Below are positions 17,820 through 27,197 of a stretch of 64,000 nucleotides of DNA, in pieces. The stretch is from Notospermus geniculatus (Eukaryota; Nemertea; Pilidiophora; Heteronemertea; Lineidae). Under the pieces are notes generated by a model. The model saw nothing but the letters and a program-made list of their open reading frames with translations. It searched no databases and was not told the origin of the DNA. Position 1 is the stretch's first letter. Every line of letters starts with the position of its first letter. The position numbers and the translations under genes were made by a program. The DNA lies in NCBI GenBank assembly GCA_002633025.1, contig NMRB01000810.1:167875-231874 (forward strand), read 5' to 3'.

Positions 17820-18083
17820 TTAGTCAAGTATTCCAATGAAGTCAGGATTTAATCCATTATTCGCTAGACATTTTAACCTCGCTTCTTCCCAGATCTTTGA
17901 TTGATAACCTTTCCCAAATGTATCATCAAGTACTTTTTGTCGTTCTTTATTCATCTTCTTCCACTGCTCCTGAGCGTGTCTTCTGCATACTTTACAGGTG
18001 TTATCACGCCCATTTCTGTAAAAGTCCTGTAGATTTTTACATTCTAAACATTTGTTACAATGTTTAACATTTGATGAGTCCAT
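17820..18083 (-). CDS. Small zinc-ribbon protein, 87 aa
   Basis: Cys9-x2-Cys12 and Cys30-x2-Cys33 (HCNKCLECKNLQDFY...NTCKVCRRHAQEQW) form a four-Cys ribbon like that at the N-terminus of phage-type HNH nucleases and viral zinc proteins ('kC..C....F..n.......CK.C'). No HNH active-site motif follows; the rest is helical. Starts at 18083 in ACAAATAAATG, just inside the right inverted repeat. Likely a DNA-binding accessory protein, perhaps regulatory. Intact. Confidence 0.7.
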   Translation of the reverse strand: MDSSNVKHCNKCLECKNLQDFYRNGRDNTCKVCRRHAQEQWKKMNKERQKVLDDTFGKGYQSKIWEEARLKCLANNGLNPDFIGILD

Positions 18084-18139
18084 TTATTTGTATGAGAAGA
18101 GTTTTTTTAGATCTAGACATTTTTGTAAAAGTGGAAAAG

Positions 18140-18235
18140 TAGATATACATCGTCAAAGTTGGAAAACCTGGCAGACATGTCACCTGTGGTAAGTGAGCAG
18201 GCGGCAGGACGACCTGAGACAGGTTGTCCACATGG
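18140..18235 (-). repeat. Right terminal inverted repeat core of the Polinton
   Basis: Exact reverse complement of 2311-2406. The outer part at 18236-18347 is a different, short-period sequence (units around GTTGGAAAATGTG) that stops at the N at 18348. The true terminus is absent from the assembly. Confidence 0.9.
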
Positions 18236-18348
18236 GATTTGGTGGACTGGGTTGTGATATGTTGTCCACGTGGGACATTTGTGAAACGTTGGACATTTGT
18301 GGAAAGTTGGAAAATTGTGAAAAGTTGGAAAATGTGGAAAGTTGGAAN

Positions 18349-19340
18349 CGGCCTTGACGCCGAGGAGGGCTGATCCGGTAAGCGTACAATCCGGACGTAG
18401 GCCTAGGTCCTACATTGTTGCTGAATCGGAAGTTTGTTTTGAGTCCTAAATTCGAGCTCATGGACTAGCTGGGGCCTACAATTTGTTCCTTTCTTAATTT
18501 CTTTTTAATTTAGGCCTACATTTTCCTTTATTTACAGACACAAGTAATCATAGGCCTACCATTGAGGCCTGTAACGTTGCTCACTTCGTAAGCCACGTGG
18601 TCGCGGATAACTCTGTGAGTTATGGGATCACTGCGCGAGTTTACAAGAACTACATTCTATGCTAGCAAAATAATGAATTCTCCCTTGGTGCAATATTACG
18701 CTAAATCGGCGTAATATTACGCAAAATACAGTAAGCCCGCCGAATTAGCGTCGCATCCTGAGGTTTCAAAACTTTCCCTAGCGTCGAGTGCCTGACGACC
18801 TGAGAAAAAATCAGCAGTGAATTTGCGTCGAATGTCTGAAATAAAAACAAACGATCTTTGGTGAATTCGTGTCGACAGGCAGTACGGGACCGTCGAAACA
18901 CCGTCGTATGTCTGGCGATCGAGATCAGTCATCCCAACAACCACGGTTTTCCAGCCTCGATCTAGTTTTCAGCATCTTGGCGCACTCGGCGACTCTGAGG
19001 CCGTAGCTGCCAACCATCAAGAAGAAATGGTCTTCAGTAAAATCTTCAATATTTTCCCCAGTTTTCAGTAGTTATGGCACCCCAATCCATAAGATGAGAG
19101 GAGAGAGCATGAAAATCGATGCCATATGAAATGTGGGCTTGTTGTACTTGACTCGATGACGCGAAGACCCGATGGAGCGATGACTCGATGACCGCCAAAA
19201 TTATTCAATGAAATTCAGCTGGTTATTTCTAAGAAGTGGAATGGATCAACGGCGGAAGTGGACCGACGTAGTGTCGCCAGCTACCAAGAGGCGAATTAAG
19301 GTTGATATTCAACGTAAATCATGAAATGAAGGATAGCCTC
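18349..19340 (+). repeat. Second copy of host flank, uninterrupted target site
   Basis: Repeats 1238-2221 and then runs on through GGATAGCCTC into GAACTGGGCC without a Polinton. This is what an empty insertion site should look like. The join to the element is the single N at 18348, so it is probably the alternative haplotype placed in series by the assembler. Confidence 0.85.
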
Positions 19341-20005
19341 GAACTGGGCCTACAGCTCCTAAGTCCTTGAGAATTTACTATGGGTCCCTTTTGAAAAGTT
19401 GTAGGGATTGGTTTTGTCTCCCTATTCCAAACCCCGGAGGAGGTATAGCGGTAATTTTCAGCTCTTTTGAGCAATGATCCTACTGCATGTATTGTTCCTT
19501 ACCAGACGTGTCCCAATGCGTCAAAGCTGCCATGCAAAAAGTAAATTCATGAAAAACACGAAATGCACCCGGGTTATCTTGGACGAAACTTTTCAGATCT
19601 TGGACAATATTTCTCAAATTTGGAGCAAATTTTACAATTCTTTGAGTTTTTTATTGTGTAATGAAAATTAAATTCCTCGACTACTTTTTTAAAACACTTG
19701 AACGAAAAAAAAAACAGTCTCGAATATATTCCGCTGCTTCACGTACAACCACAATCATACATTCCACGCGCAAATGACGTCACGTCATACTAAAATTGGG
19801 AATAGGTATGCGGTTTAACGAATGTTATAAAAATATGCCAGAGGTGGCTTAAAAATGTCGCATAGTAACCCAGTGCTCTGAGATGCGCAACTCGAATTTA
19901 AATAAGGCATTCACGAATTATGCAGGAAATTTAACTGGCCTTCTTCGCGCCTTCGAGTCATCGCGCCATCGAGTCAAGTACAACAAGCCTGAAATGTGCA
20001 CCTAC
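19135..20005. mobile_element. Possible terminal-inverted-repeat element around the insertion site
   Basis: GGGCTTGTTGTACTTGACTC and the following GATGACGCGAAG...CGATGACTCGATG at 19135-19190 recur inverted at about 19940-20000. The same left arm occurs at 2016-2075. The Polinton therefore appears to have inserted inside an older foldback or MITE-like element. Boundaries are approximate and no ORF is visible. Confidence 0.45.
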
Positions 20006-20859
20006 GTCGGTATCAAGCACGTGTTAGAAATCTTAACACCATCAATCAGCATGACAAACACATGGCATGACTGCATCTGCCATTGTTTTCCCTCCCCAGG
20101 ACAAATTAATGCAGCGCAATCAGCGGATCAGCTGGGTGGCAAATATTACATGGAACAGCTGATAGTTCGTCAATTCTCTGATCTGCTAGGGGAGTGAGTC
20201 AATTCTCTGCTAGGGGAGTGAGTAACACGAAATGAAATGGGGTTCTCACTTGTTTGTTTTTTCGTCGTTTTTGTTAGACTAACCGTAAAAACGTCGAATT
20301 CCTGGCCTCCGTGTTCCGACAAGTGAAAAAAAGTGATGCTCTGAATCTCAAAAAAGAAGAAACAGTGAATTCCTGGAGCAAGGATATTGTGCTCTGGGTG
20401 AAAAACTGTCGATTCCTGGNGGGGGGGGGGGGGTACAGAGTTGTAATTGACCGGTGCATTAGTAATAGACTAACCGCAACCGACAAGGTTAGCCATGTGC
20501 GATTTGGTATCAGGAAAGGACTACTAGTATACGAATCGGGCACGAATATTTGTAAGTGAGTCGTACCCGGTACCTTATTCGTACAATTCTTACATGATTC
20601 TCTGAATTCGTACTTGTTTCTTAACCCATTCTTGACATTCAGCATAGCCACGAATTTCGACGATTTCATATTCAGGGCGATTCAGGACATTCGTAGCATT
20701 GGTGAAAGCGGGGCATTAGGTTAGACTGTCAGAGCTTTTCCTTGCTTTAAAGACAAAGGAAAAGCGGAAGGGTAGCAAAAACAGACCAACAAATTCAAAG
20801 CGTCCCAATCTGGATAAATTTGGTAGGCTGTACTCTATTCATTTCAAGCAATGTCAGAA
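20006..20859. other. Host DNA, no gene seen
   Basis: Holds a poly-G run preceded by a single N (20420-20433) and short direct repeats such as GTCAATTCTCTG..CTAGGGGAGTGAGT at 20170-20222. No supported coding or RNA gene. Confidence 0.5.
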
Positions 20860-21290
20860 CCCTTTGCTGGCAACATTCTGGATCCCGCTGGCAACATACT
20901 GGAACCTTACTGGCGACTTACTTACTGGCACCACACTTGGACCTTTATACTGGCAACACACTGGGACCTTACTGGCAACACACTGGGACCTTACTGGCAC
21001 CACACTGAGACCTTACTGGCCGATTACAGGGATGTTACTGGGACATACTGGGAACCTTGTTGGGTTTTACTGGGATCTGACTAGGAACAAAGCTGCCCAG
21101 GATGAAACCAGTATGTTCCCAGCGGATTACCAGTAAGGTTCCAGGGAGTCAAAAAATTTTAATGAGCACTGGATCCTTACTGGGGACACGCTGGATCCTT
21201 ACTGGCCTTTTACTGGGTAGGTTGGGTTTCTTACTGGGATAGGTTAGGTTTCTTTACTGGGTAGCCTTACTGGATCAGTACTAGTTTTAT
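20860..21290. repeat. Degenerate ACTGG(CAAC) minisatellite
   Basis: The sequence repeats a roughly 10-22 bp theme (TACTGGCAACACACTGGGACC) about twenty times with variation, then decays into TTACTGGG units. ORFs across it are rich in Trp, Gly, His and Thr because of the repeat and are not genes. Confidence 0.8.
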
Positions 21291-21326
21291 ATCGGTTTTC
21301 ATACTGAATTTCGGTGACGGAAGAAC

Positions 21327-21550
21327 CACTGATTACCTCAGGATGTGTGTGGTGACGTAGAGGGCGAGGGCTAAGAAGCACTGATTACGTCAGGATGTGT
21401 GTGGTGACGTAGAGAGCGAGGACTAAGAACCACTGATTTCCTCAGGATGTGTGCGGTGACGTAGAGGGCGAGGACTAAGAACCTCTGATTACCTCAGGAC
21501 CTGTGTGGTGACGTAGAGGGCGAGGGCTAAGAACCAGTGATTACCTCAGG
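21327..21550. repeat. 52-bp tandem repeat, 4.3 copies
   Basis: Units start at 21327, 21379, 21431, 21483 and 21535 (partial). Each contains TGATTACCTCAGGATGTG and GGTGACGTAGAGGGCGAGG. The period is exactly 52 bp with only a few substitutions per unit. No spacer structure or Cas gene exists, so it is not a CRISPR array. Confidence 0.92.
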
Positions 21551-22225
21551 CTGATTGATGTTTGATGACGGTGAATTCAAGGCAGTCAAAAATGATATTA
21601 AGGACGAAAATGACGGCATACCCATGGAAAAAATACTGTTTGGTTGAAGTTTATGGAATACAAAGAGAAGGTCACATGTCTGTCTTGGGTTGGCAGACGT
21701 TGTAACACTGCCGCATAAAATACGGTGAAAATGAATGAAATAATGACATGATAGGCCTAATGATACTGATGAAAATACGAATTATCATAAAATGTAAAAT
21801 GTAAATTGAGGAAAGTAAAAATCACTCTTACCTTTAATACTGCCTACGTGTAATCCAAAAGGTCAAATACGAGAACGGCCTACTGAAACTCAGTGTTGTG
21901 TCAATGAAATATCGACGACTGTTTCTCTTGTAGTGACTTAGGACTTGTTTAATGGAGTTTGACCACTGACGTCACCAACATATCACGTGATCTGCGACTT
22001 GTTACTGTTGTTTCATGCACTGGCAGGGCACCTTTATGGAAGTGGTGTTCAGATCAGGATGAGAAAGATCGGGACATGTTGATATATTACGAGGAAACTG
22101 GGGCACATCAAGGGCTCTTCCAAGGAATGACTGCCAGGATGGGCGATCTTCCCGATTGAAGCCAGTACATGCACTTGAAACATAGCATGTGCTCCTGCCC
22201 AACTCAGTGAGGCGTGAGTAACAAC
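21551..22225. other. Host DNA, no gene seen
   Basis: No recognisable coding sequence, RNA gene or repeat end. Contains scattered AT-rich runs near 21720-21830. Confidence 0.5.
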
Positions 22226-22522
22226 ACAATTAAAAGTTAAAAGTTAAAGTTTGGGTTTATAGTCTGATATCAGCAACGGTAGAGGTGTCATCCGACTTCA
22301 CACTTTAACCCCAGTCTATCCTGAAACCTTTCAGTAGAACTCAGATGAGCTGCTCATTCAGCGCATACAATCTGAGCATTTCCGACCGGTACCCATTTAT
22401 ACACCTGGGTGGAGAGAGGCCAGTAAGGCAAAGAGACCTGCCCAAAGTCTCACGCCAGCAGCGGGATTCGAACCCGGGATCTTCTGACCGCTAGTCGGAG
22501 GCCCGAACCACTACACCACCGT
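22226..22522 (-). mobile_element. tRNA-derived SINE
   Basis: On the minus strand the sequence begins GGTGGTGTAGTGGTTCGGGC, with a pol III A box (TGGTGTAGTGG, 22508-22518) and a canonical B box (GGTTCGAATCC, 22464-22474) about 44 nt apart. A SINE core-like body follows (CTTTGGGCAGGTCTCTTTGC, ACCCAGGTGTATAAATGGGT), and it ends in a short-period tail of AACTTTTA units at 22226-22250. This is an RNA-polymerase-III retroposon head fused to a non-tRNA body. It would be moved by a LINE in trans. Confidence 0.85.
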
Positions 22523-22710
22523 TGGCAATATGCACACCTGTACTTAGATATTATGTCGTCGATGGCTATTTGTGTGTGCTCTCTGGTATCCTCCTCGTAA
22601 GTTGGTATTCTCCTGAGACCTGTGTCATTTGTAGGAGAAAACCTTCGGTTGAGAGACTGTGTCATATGCAGGAGAATCACAAATCACTCTAACCAGGAAA
22701 ACCCACTCTA

Positions 22711-22836
22711 AAGGCCCGAACCCACTGACGCATTTTCGCGCAGCGGGAAAACGCACCGGCAGAAAATGATTTGCTAAAAGGCAGCGGACCGAGAAAATAA
22801 CAAAGGATTTGTCGGGCAGTGATGAAACCGCCTTTA
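22711..22836. mobile_element. MITE fragment, GGCCCGAACCCACTGACGC family
   Basis: The terminal sequence GGCCCGAACCCACTGACGC and the next ~115 bp closely match 24405-24530. Here the copy is cut at GATGAAACCGC by the element starting at 22838. Confidence 0.65.
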
Positions 22837-22837
22837 A

Positions 22838-23490
22838 GGCCCGTTTCCACAGAAGCGGCAGCGTGAGCGTTATCACGCCGCAGATCGCGCGACGTGAAAC
22901 GCCCGATAAACAAGTCGCGTAGTCCGCCGCGTGATGCCTTTTCCACATAAGGGCAGGCGTCAGGCGGAATACTGTGCATTCCACGCCGCAAAGCGGACGA
23001 ACCACGTGATCAGACAGTCAACATGGCCGATTCGGACAGCGATGCCGAATTGCTCGCTATAATTTTTCCACATCACATCTTTTTTGACTGTATCTTTAAA
23101 AAATTCAGAACCCTTGTCGTACAGAGCAGGGTTCTTCTCCACCTCCAAAATCAAATTTTCAATCTCCTTGTCCGCTTCGCTGCATCCCATGTTGACTGTT
23201 TGGAAGTTGTTGGACAAATGACCAAGCCACTTGATGATAACAGCACTTTATTCATTGTAATAGCAATAGGTATATCAATGTAACGCTGAACTTGCTTGGT
23301 AAATCACGCGGCGGTACAACGCTTAAATGCCCCAAGGAGCATATAGGCGTTTCACGCTGCGAGCTTTGTTCCCGCACCGCTTATGTGGAAAGGGCTCTAT
23401 TGAAATTCAATGAAAGCATTTGAAAGCGTATCGCGTCGCGCGATCCGCGGCGTGAAAACGCTCACGCTACCGCTTCTGTGGAAACGGGCC
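22838..23490. mobile_element. Terminal-inverted-repeat transposon with MADF remnant
   Basis: GGCCCGTTTCCACAGAAGCG and about 55 bp of following sequence at 22838-22895 recur inverted at 23430-23490. The interior contains a minus-strand MADF-like ORF. MADF proteins accompany transposase in PIF/Harbinger elements, so a short derivative of such an element is the likely identity. It is nested in the MITE that starts at 22711. Confidence 0.65.
22960..23217 (-). pseudogene. MADF-domain remnant
   Basis: The frame contains IENLILEVEKNPALYDKGSE followed by FFKDTVKKDVMWKNYSEQFG, matching the first half of the MADF (Adf-1/SANT-like) DNA-binding domain: 'LI..V...P.LYD.....y.d...k...W..ia..lg'. It then runs into the transposon end without the second half of the domain. 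It would have bound transposon ends. Truncated, so a relic. Confidence 0.65.
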
Positions 23491-23605
23491 GTTTTGATGG
23501 GCGTTTTTATCGCTGTGATAATCGCCACTTTTTTAACGCTCAGTAAAAACGGATATTGCTCCGTAGGTCGGTCGGCTGTTTTCACTAGCTGGTTTATCAC
23601 CGTGT

Positions 23606-23963
23606 AGGGGCCTACAGGGAGACTTCACTCATTGTAAGCTTTTGAATTTTTATCAATCCATAGAGACTAATGCCATGAATTGTGATGTCAATAGTGTTAA
23701 TAGGCTAACGACCTTTGTAGTGAATGAGCTAATACCGTGACTGCCTAATCCTATTGGTTGTTCCTTAACAAATATGCATTGAGCACATATGACATCACAT
23801 GTGCTGTGCAATGGTCCCCTTGGGATTCAATCAAAATACTTAAACTGACGAGCTTGCTGATTTTTTAAAAAATCTGACATGTTGCAGATATCAATGAGTT
23901 TGTATGTATTAACAATATTTCAAAAATTCAGAATTTCACACAATGAGTGGAGTCTCCCTATAA
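23606..23963. mobile_element. ~350-bp MITE, AGGGAGACTCCACTCATTG termini, copy 1
   Basis: Terminal repeats CAGGGAGACTTCACTCATTG and CAATGAGTGGAGTCTCCCTA bound the element. A second copy in opposite orientation at 46884-47233 is flanked by TTAA on both sides, pointing to a piggyBac- or Kolobok-like mover. The interior contains TTTTTATCAATCCATAGAGA, conserved in both copies. Non-coding. Confidence 0.85.
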
Positions 23964-24037
23964 CGGGCGATCTGAAGAGCAATATCGCATCTCGTTGTGA
24001 TTGATGTTTTCACCAGATATTTCGTCGCTGAAGCGTA

Positions 24038-24405
24038 AAGGCCTGAACACACTGACGCGTTTTACCGCCATGCAAAAAACGCCGCGATTTTCCGCGACGG
24101 CAAGCCGCAGCGGCCAAGATTAGGTAAGATGTTCCCACTGGGGCGTACAAAGTCTGTGAATTTTAAGAAGAACATGGACTTTCCCATTCACGAACCGCAG
24201 CGATTAAACGCTTCGATTGCTATTTTTGCAATCTGATTTGGGCCGCGCGCGGGGCCCGCCGCGGAACAATTGGGGTATATTGCCGCATCGCCCAGGTGGG
24301 AACAGATCTATGGAAATGAACAGAAAGCATTCTCGGCGTTTATCACAGCGTTTTCGCGCAACGGCGAACGCTGCGGCAAAACGCGTCAGTGGGTTCAGGC
24401 CTTTA
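24038..24405. mobile_element. MITE, AAGGCCTGAACACACTGACGCG termini
   Basis: AGGCCTGAACACACTGACGC at the left recurs inverted (GCGTCAGTGGGTTCAGGCCT) at 24384-24403. A second related copy abuts it at 24405-24561. Interior is GC-rich and non-coding. Confidence 0.7.
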
Positions 24406-24561
24406 AGGCCCGAACCCACTGACGCGTTTTCACGCAGCGGGGAAACGCACCGGCAGAAAATGCTTTGTTAAAAGGCAGCGGACCGAGAAAATAACAAAGG
24501 ATTTGTCGGGCAGTGATGAAACCGCGGCGGCAAAACGCGACAGTGGGTTCAGGCCTTTATA
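24405..24561. mobile_element. Short MITE copy abutting the previous one
   Basis: Begins GGCCCGAACCCACTGACGCG and ends GACAGTGGGTTCAGGCC. Its first ~120 bp match 22711-22830. Two copies sit back to back, sharing the TTTAA junction. Confidence 0.65.
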
Positions 24562-25308
24562 GCGATTTCCCACCGGCGAGTTTTACCATGATTTTTTTCT
24601 TTCGCTGGCGATGTCACCCACTGTTGGGGTTTTTTTGCGTTTTGACGGGCGTTTTTGATGCCATATCGCCAACAGCATTAAAATCGCCTGGCTAAAAATG
24701 GCCCGTCGAAACGGCCCTTTATCTTATGACCTGGGATTGAGGCCTCATTATTTTACTTGAAAGCATACCCAGTCTTTGTCTGACTTCAACTGAATAAAGG
24801 CAACCGGTGACATGCATGTAATGAGCCCAGCCATCCTGAAGATCTTTTTTTTGACATTCAAAGTTTGAAATCTGTTGTTGGAAACGTAATGAGTAGCAAT
24901 GGAGGCAACACCCATGGATCATGATGAGGAGTGTAAGTGAATGGTAATGTACTGGTAATGCTAGGGTCGGCCGGCCATGTTGATTTAGAGGAATCTGGTT
25001 AATGTGTAGTATGAAAAATAACGTTGTCGTAAAGTTTTGGTTCATCGTTTGATTTCGAAACCTCCCCAATAGCTTTAGTGGAACGTGCAATTCGGCCTTT
25101 TTCTCCTGAAGAGCTGGCTTCCGGCCCTCCAGTCATTAGACTCTCTTATCGTCAACCTCCATGATGACGGGTTTATTATAACCACTCATACAATAGCTCA
25201 TATCAGGAAATGTTATGAAATAACTATTCTGATAGTTTATACTTTTCTTACCGTGATTTTCTGGATTTCCCAACCCGATTCCTCTAAATTGACATGGCCC
25301 TGTGCCCC
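24562..25308. other. Repeat-derived host DNA, no gene seen
   Basis: Holds a further MITE end (GGGCGTTTTTGATG..GCCCGTCGAAACGGCCC, 24650-24720) and, at 25011-25072, one end of the AGGGAGGTTTAGAAATC element whose full copy lies at 58905-59276. No coding sequence supported. Confidence 0.5.
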
Positions 25309-25768
25309 AGTGGGAACACCAGAATGAAAAAAAATACGAACACCATTTTGTCACCTGATTTGGAACGGCATTCTTGGAACGCTTTTTTGGAATACTTGCT
25401 TTGGACACTAATGGAACAGACTGAGAACATCTATTTGAACATTTTTATGAACTTTTTGCTGAACACTTTTATGAACGCCACTTTGTCACCTAAATTGGAA
25501 CACCTATTTTTGGAACATTTATAGAACACCTCAAAATGTTCAAAAGCGTGTTCAATTATATGTTCAAAAATAGGTGTTCCAATTTAGGTGACAAAGTGGC
25601 GTTCATAAAAGTGTTCAGCAAAATGTTCATAAAAATATTCAAATAGATGTTCTCAGTCTGTTCCATTAGTATTCAAAGCAAGTCTTCAAAAAAGCGTTCC
25701 AAAATTGCCGCTCAAAATCAGGTGACAAAATGGTGTTCATGTTTTTGTTCATTCTGGTGTTCCCACTT
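25309..25768. repeat. Large foldback (palindrome), ~220-bp arms
   Basis: GTGGGAACACCAGAATGAA at the left end pairs with TTCATTCTGGTGTTCCCAC at the right end. Long blocks between them also pair, such as CCACTTTGTCACCTAAATTG with CAATTTAGGTGACAAAGTGG. The centre is near 25548. The arms themselves are built from GTTCATAAAA/TGGAACA-like units. ORFs here are artefacts of the repeat. A related end (GTGTTCCCACTTTTTAGAGT) recurs at 26226-26246. Confidence 0.9.
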
Positions 25769-25785
25769 TAGAGAGTACAATTCCG

Positions 25786-26363
25786 ATAACGGCTTTCTCA
25801 ATTTGAAGTCAATGACAGGAATATTTTGTGCAATGAAGTACCAAAAGCTTGCAAATGTACACATACTAAGTACAGAACAGATAGAAATTCAGTGTTTTAT
25901 ACAAAAATGAAACCCGACCATTTTTATGTGGTTTTATTTGTTGAATCATCGCACCGTACCGTGGCCGTGCCTCCATAGAAATCGGGAACCTCGTGGTCAG
26001 AGACCGGCACACTCCCAAAACAGCGCACTGAACACCTAAGCGTGTTCTGACGTTGTATTGCTGTTCACCGCAAAAGTGAGATGTTCACAATATGTTCAAC
26101 CACACATCAGAACGCAAATTTAACAGACAGACAACATCTACATTTTAAAATGAACACTTCAAGACCAGATGAACATCCAGAGCACACCAAATACTGTTCT
26201 TCAGTCGTTCCTATGGCGTTCTAAGGTGTTCCCACTTTTTAGAGTGTATCAATGGTCAATTTAAGAGTAAGATTTAGCCATTACAGATGAATTCCTGGTA
26301 AGCTGCGGGGACCCTTTTGTGAGGACCCCTCCTTGGACAAAACCTTGAGATATGAACTTCAGT
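25786..26363. other. Host DNA with foldback-family ends, no gene seen
   Basis: The stretch 26005-26246 carries GAACACCTAAGCGTGTTCTG and the GTGTTCCCACTTTTTAGAGT end of the foldback family. It may be the outer part of a larger composite reaching from 25309 to 26246. No coding sequence. Confidence 0.4.
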
Positions 26364-27197
26364 TTCTTTTGAAAAGACCACTTCCACACCCACTTGAGAC
26401 AAGTACGTGGAATCATGTTACACTCATTATAAGATATTTCTAGTCATGTCCCTGGCAAAATCCATCCACATTCACTTGACTCGTTTGCGACAAATGCTTA
26501 ATTGGAAGATCAGTGATGTCGCGGATGATATCACTGATCGACCTCAAAGGTAATTATCGCATACGACATAGTAGTCGCATCTGCAGTCACCCCCATTTCA
26601 GTCGCACGCATTTTTCAGGACCAAGAGCACAATTTATTCGCATTAAGACGTGGCCTTAGCGTCAATGTTTGTATCTTTGGCGTATATACGCTAAAAATAG
26701 GCGTGAAGGGAATCCCTGTTAAATTTAATATCATATGATATGAACTTCAGTTTCTTAAAATACCACTTTCCACACCCACTTGAGACAAGTACGTGGAATC
26801 ATGTTACACTCATTATAAATATATGTCTAGTCATGTTCCTGGCAAAATCCATACATATTCACTAATTGATAAACTGGCCAGCACACACTTGACGAAAACA
26901 TGGCATTTAAAATGCAGTGTGGAAAAACCCTTGACAGTAATTGGCTTTTCAAATGCATGTCGGAAATCTCCAATCATGTTTTGTCATGCGAATTCATTTT
27001 TAATGATATAAGAACAAAATTCTGTTCTGTTCGCCATCACCATATTGTAAAGCATGGCGCACACGGGCGACTGAAATGGGGGTGACTGCAGATGCGACTA
27101 CTATGTCGTATGCGGTAATTACCTTTGAGGTCGATCAGTGATACCATCCGCGACATCACTGATCTTCCAATTAAGCATTTGTCGCAAACGACGAGTC
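26364..27197. mobile_element. Composite with ~130-bp inverted repeats
   Basis: 26480-26607 (GACAAATGCTTAATTGGAAG to CCCCATTTCAGTCGC) is the inverted copy of 27065-27190. A direct duplication (ACTTGAGACAAGTACGTGGA ... TCATGTCCCTGGCAAAATCC) lies at 26372-26464 and 26776-26852, showing internal rearrangement. A third partial copy of the inverted arm occurs at 39925-40015. Non-coding. Confidence 0.75.

Larger units (their letters stand above)
2222..18347. mobile_element. Polinton/Maverick element, 16.1 kb, right tip missing
   Basis: The element carries the diagnostic Polinton set: protein-primed family B DNA polymerase, retroviral-type integrase, A32-like packaging ATPase, and candidate major and minor capsid proteins, all bounded by inverted repeats. 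It starts AGTAGTG, matching the known 5'-AG terminus, after a 6-bp candidate target site AGCCTC. A 96-bp perfect inverted repeat core lies at 2311-2406 and 18140-18235. The right terminus is cut off at a single N (18348) before any CACTACT end appears. Polintons are self-synthesising transposons related to virus-like adintoviruses. Several genes are frameshifted, so this copy as assembled is not fully coding. Confidence 0.95.

Noticed and set aside
1238-19340. 1-kb target-site duplication made by the element
   Set aside because: Polintons duplicate 6 bp, and the second copy shows the unbroken target site.
20851-21136. Trp/Gly/Thr-rich ORFs
   Set aside because: They are translations of the ACTGGCAAC minisatellite in several frames.
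21327-21550. Possible CRISPR array
   Set aside because: The units are contiguous with no variable spacers, in animal DNA with no cas genes; it is a plain 52-bp tandem repeat.
22446-22520. Functional tRNA gene
   Set aside because: It has A and B boxes, but continues into a SINE body with a repeat tail; the rest does not fold as a complete tRNA cloverleaf by eye.
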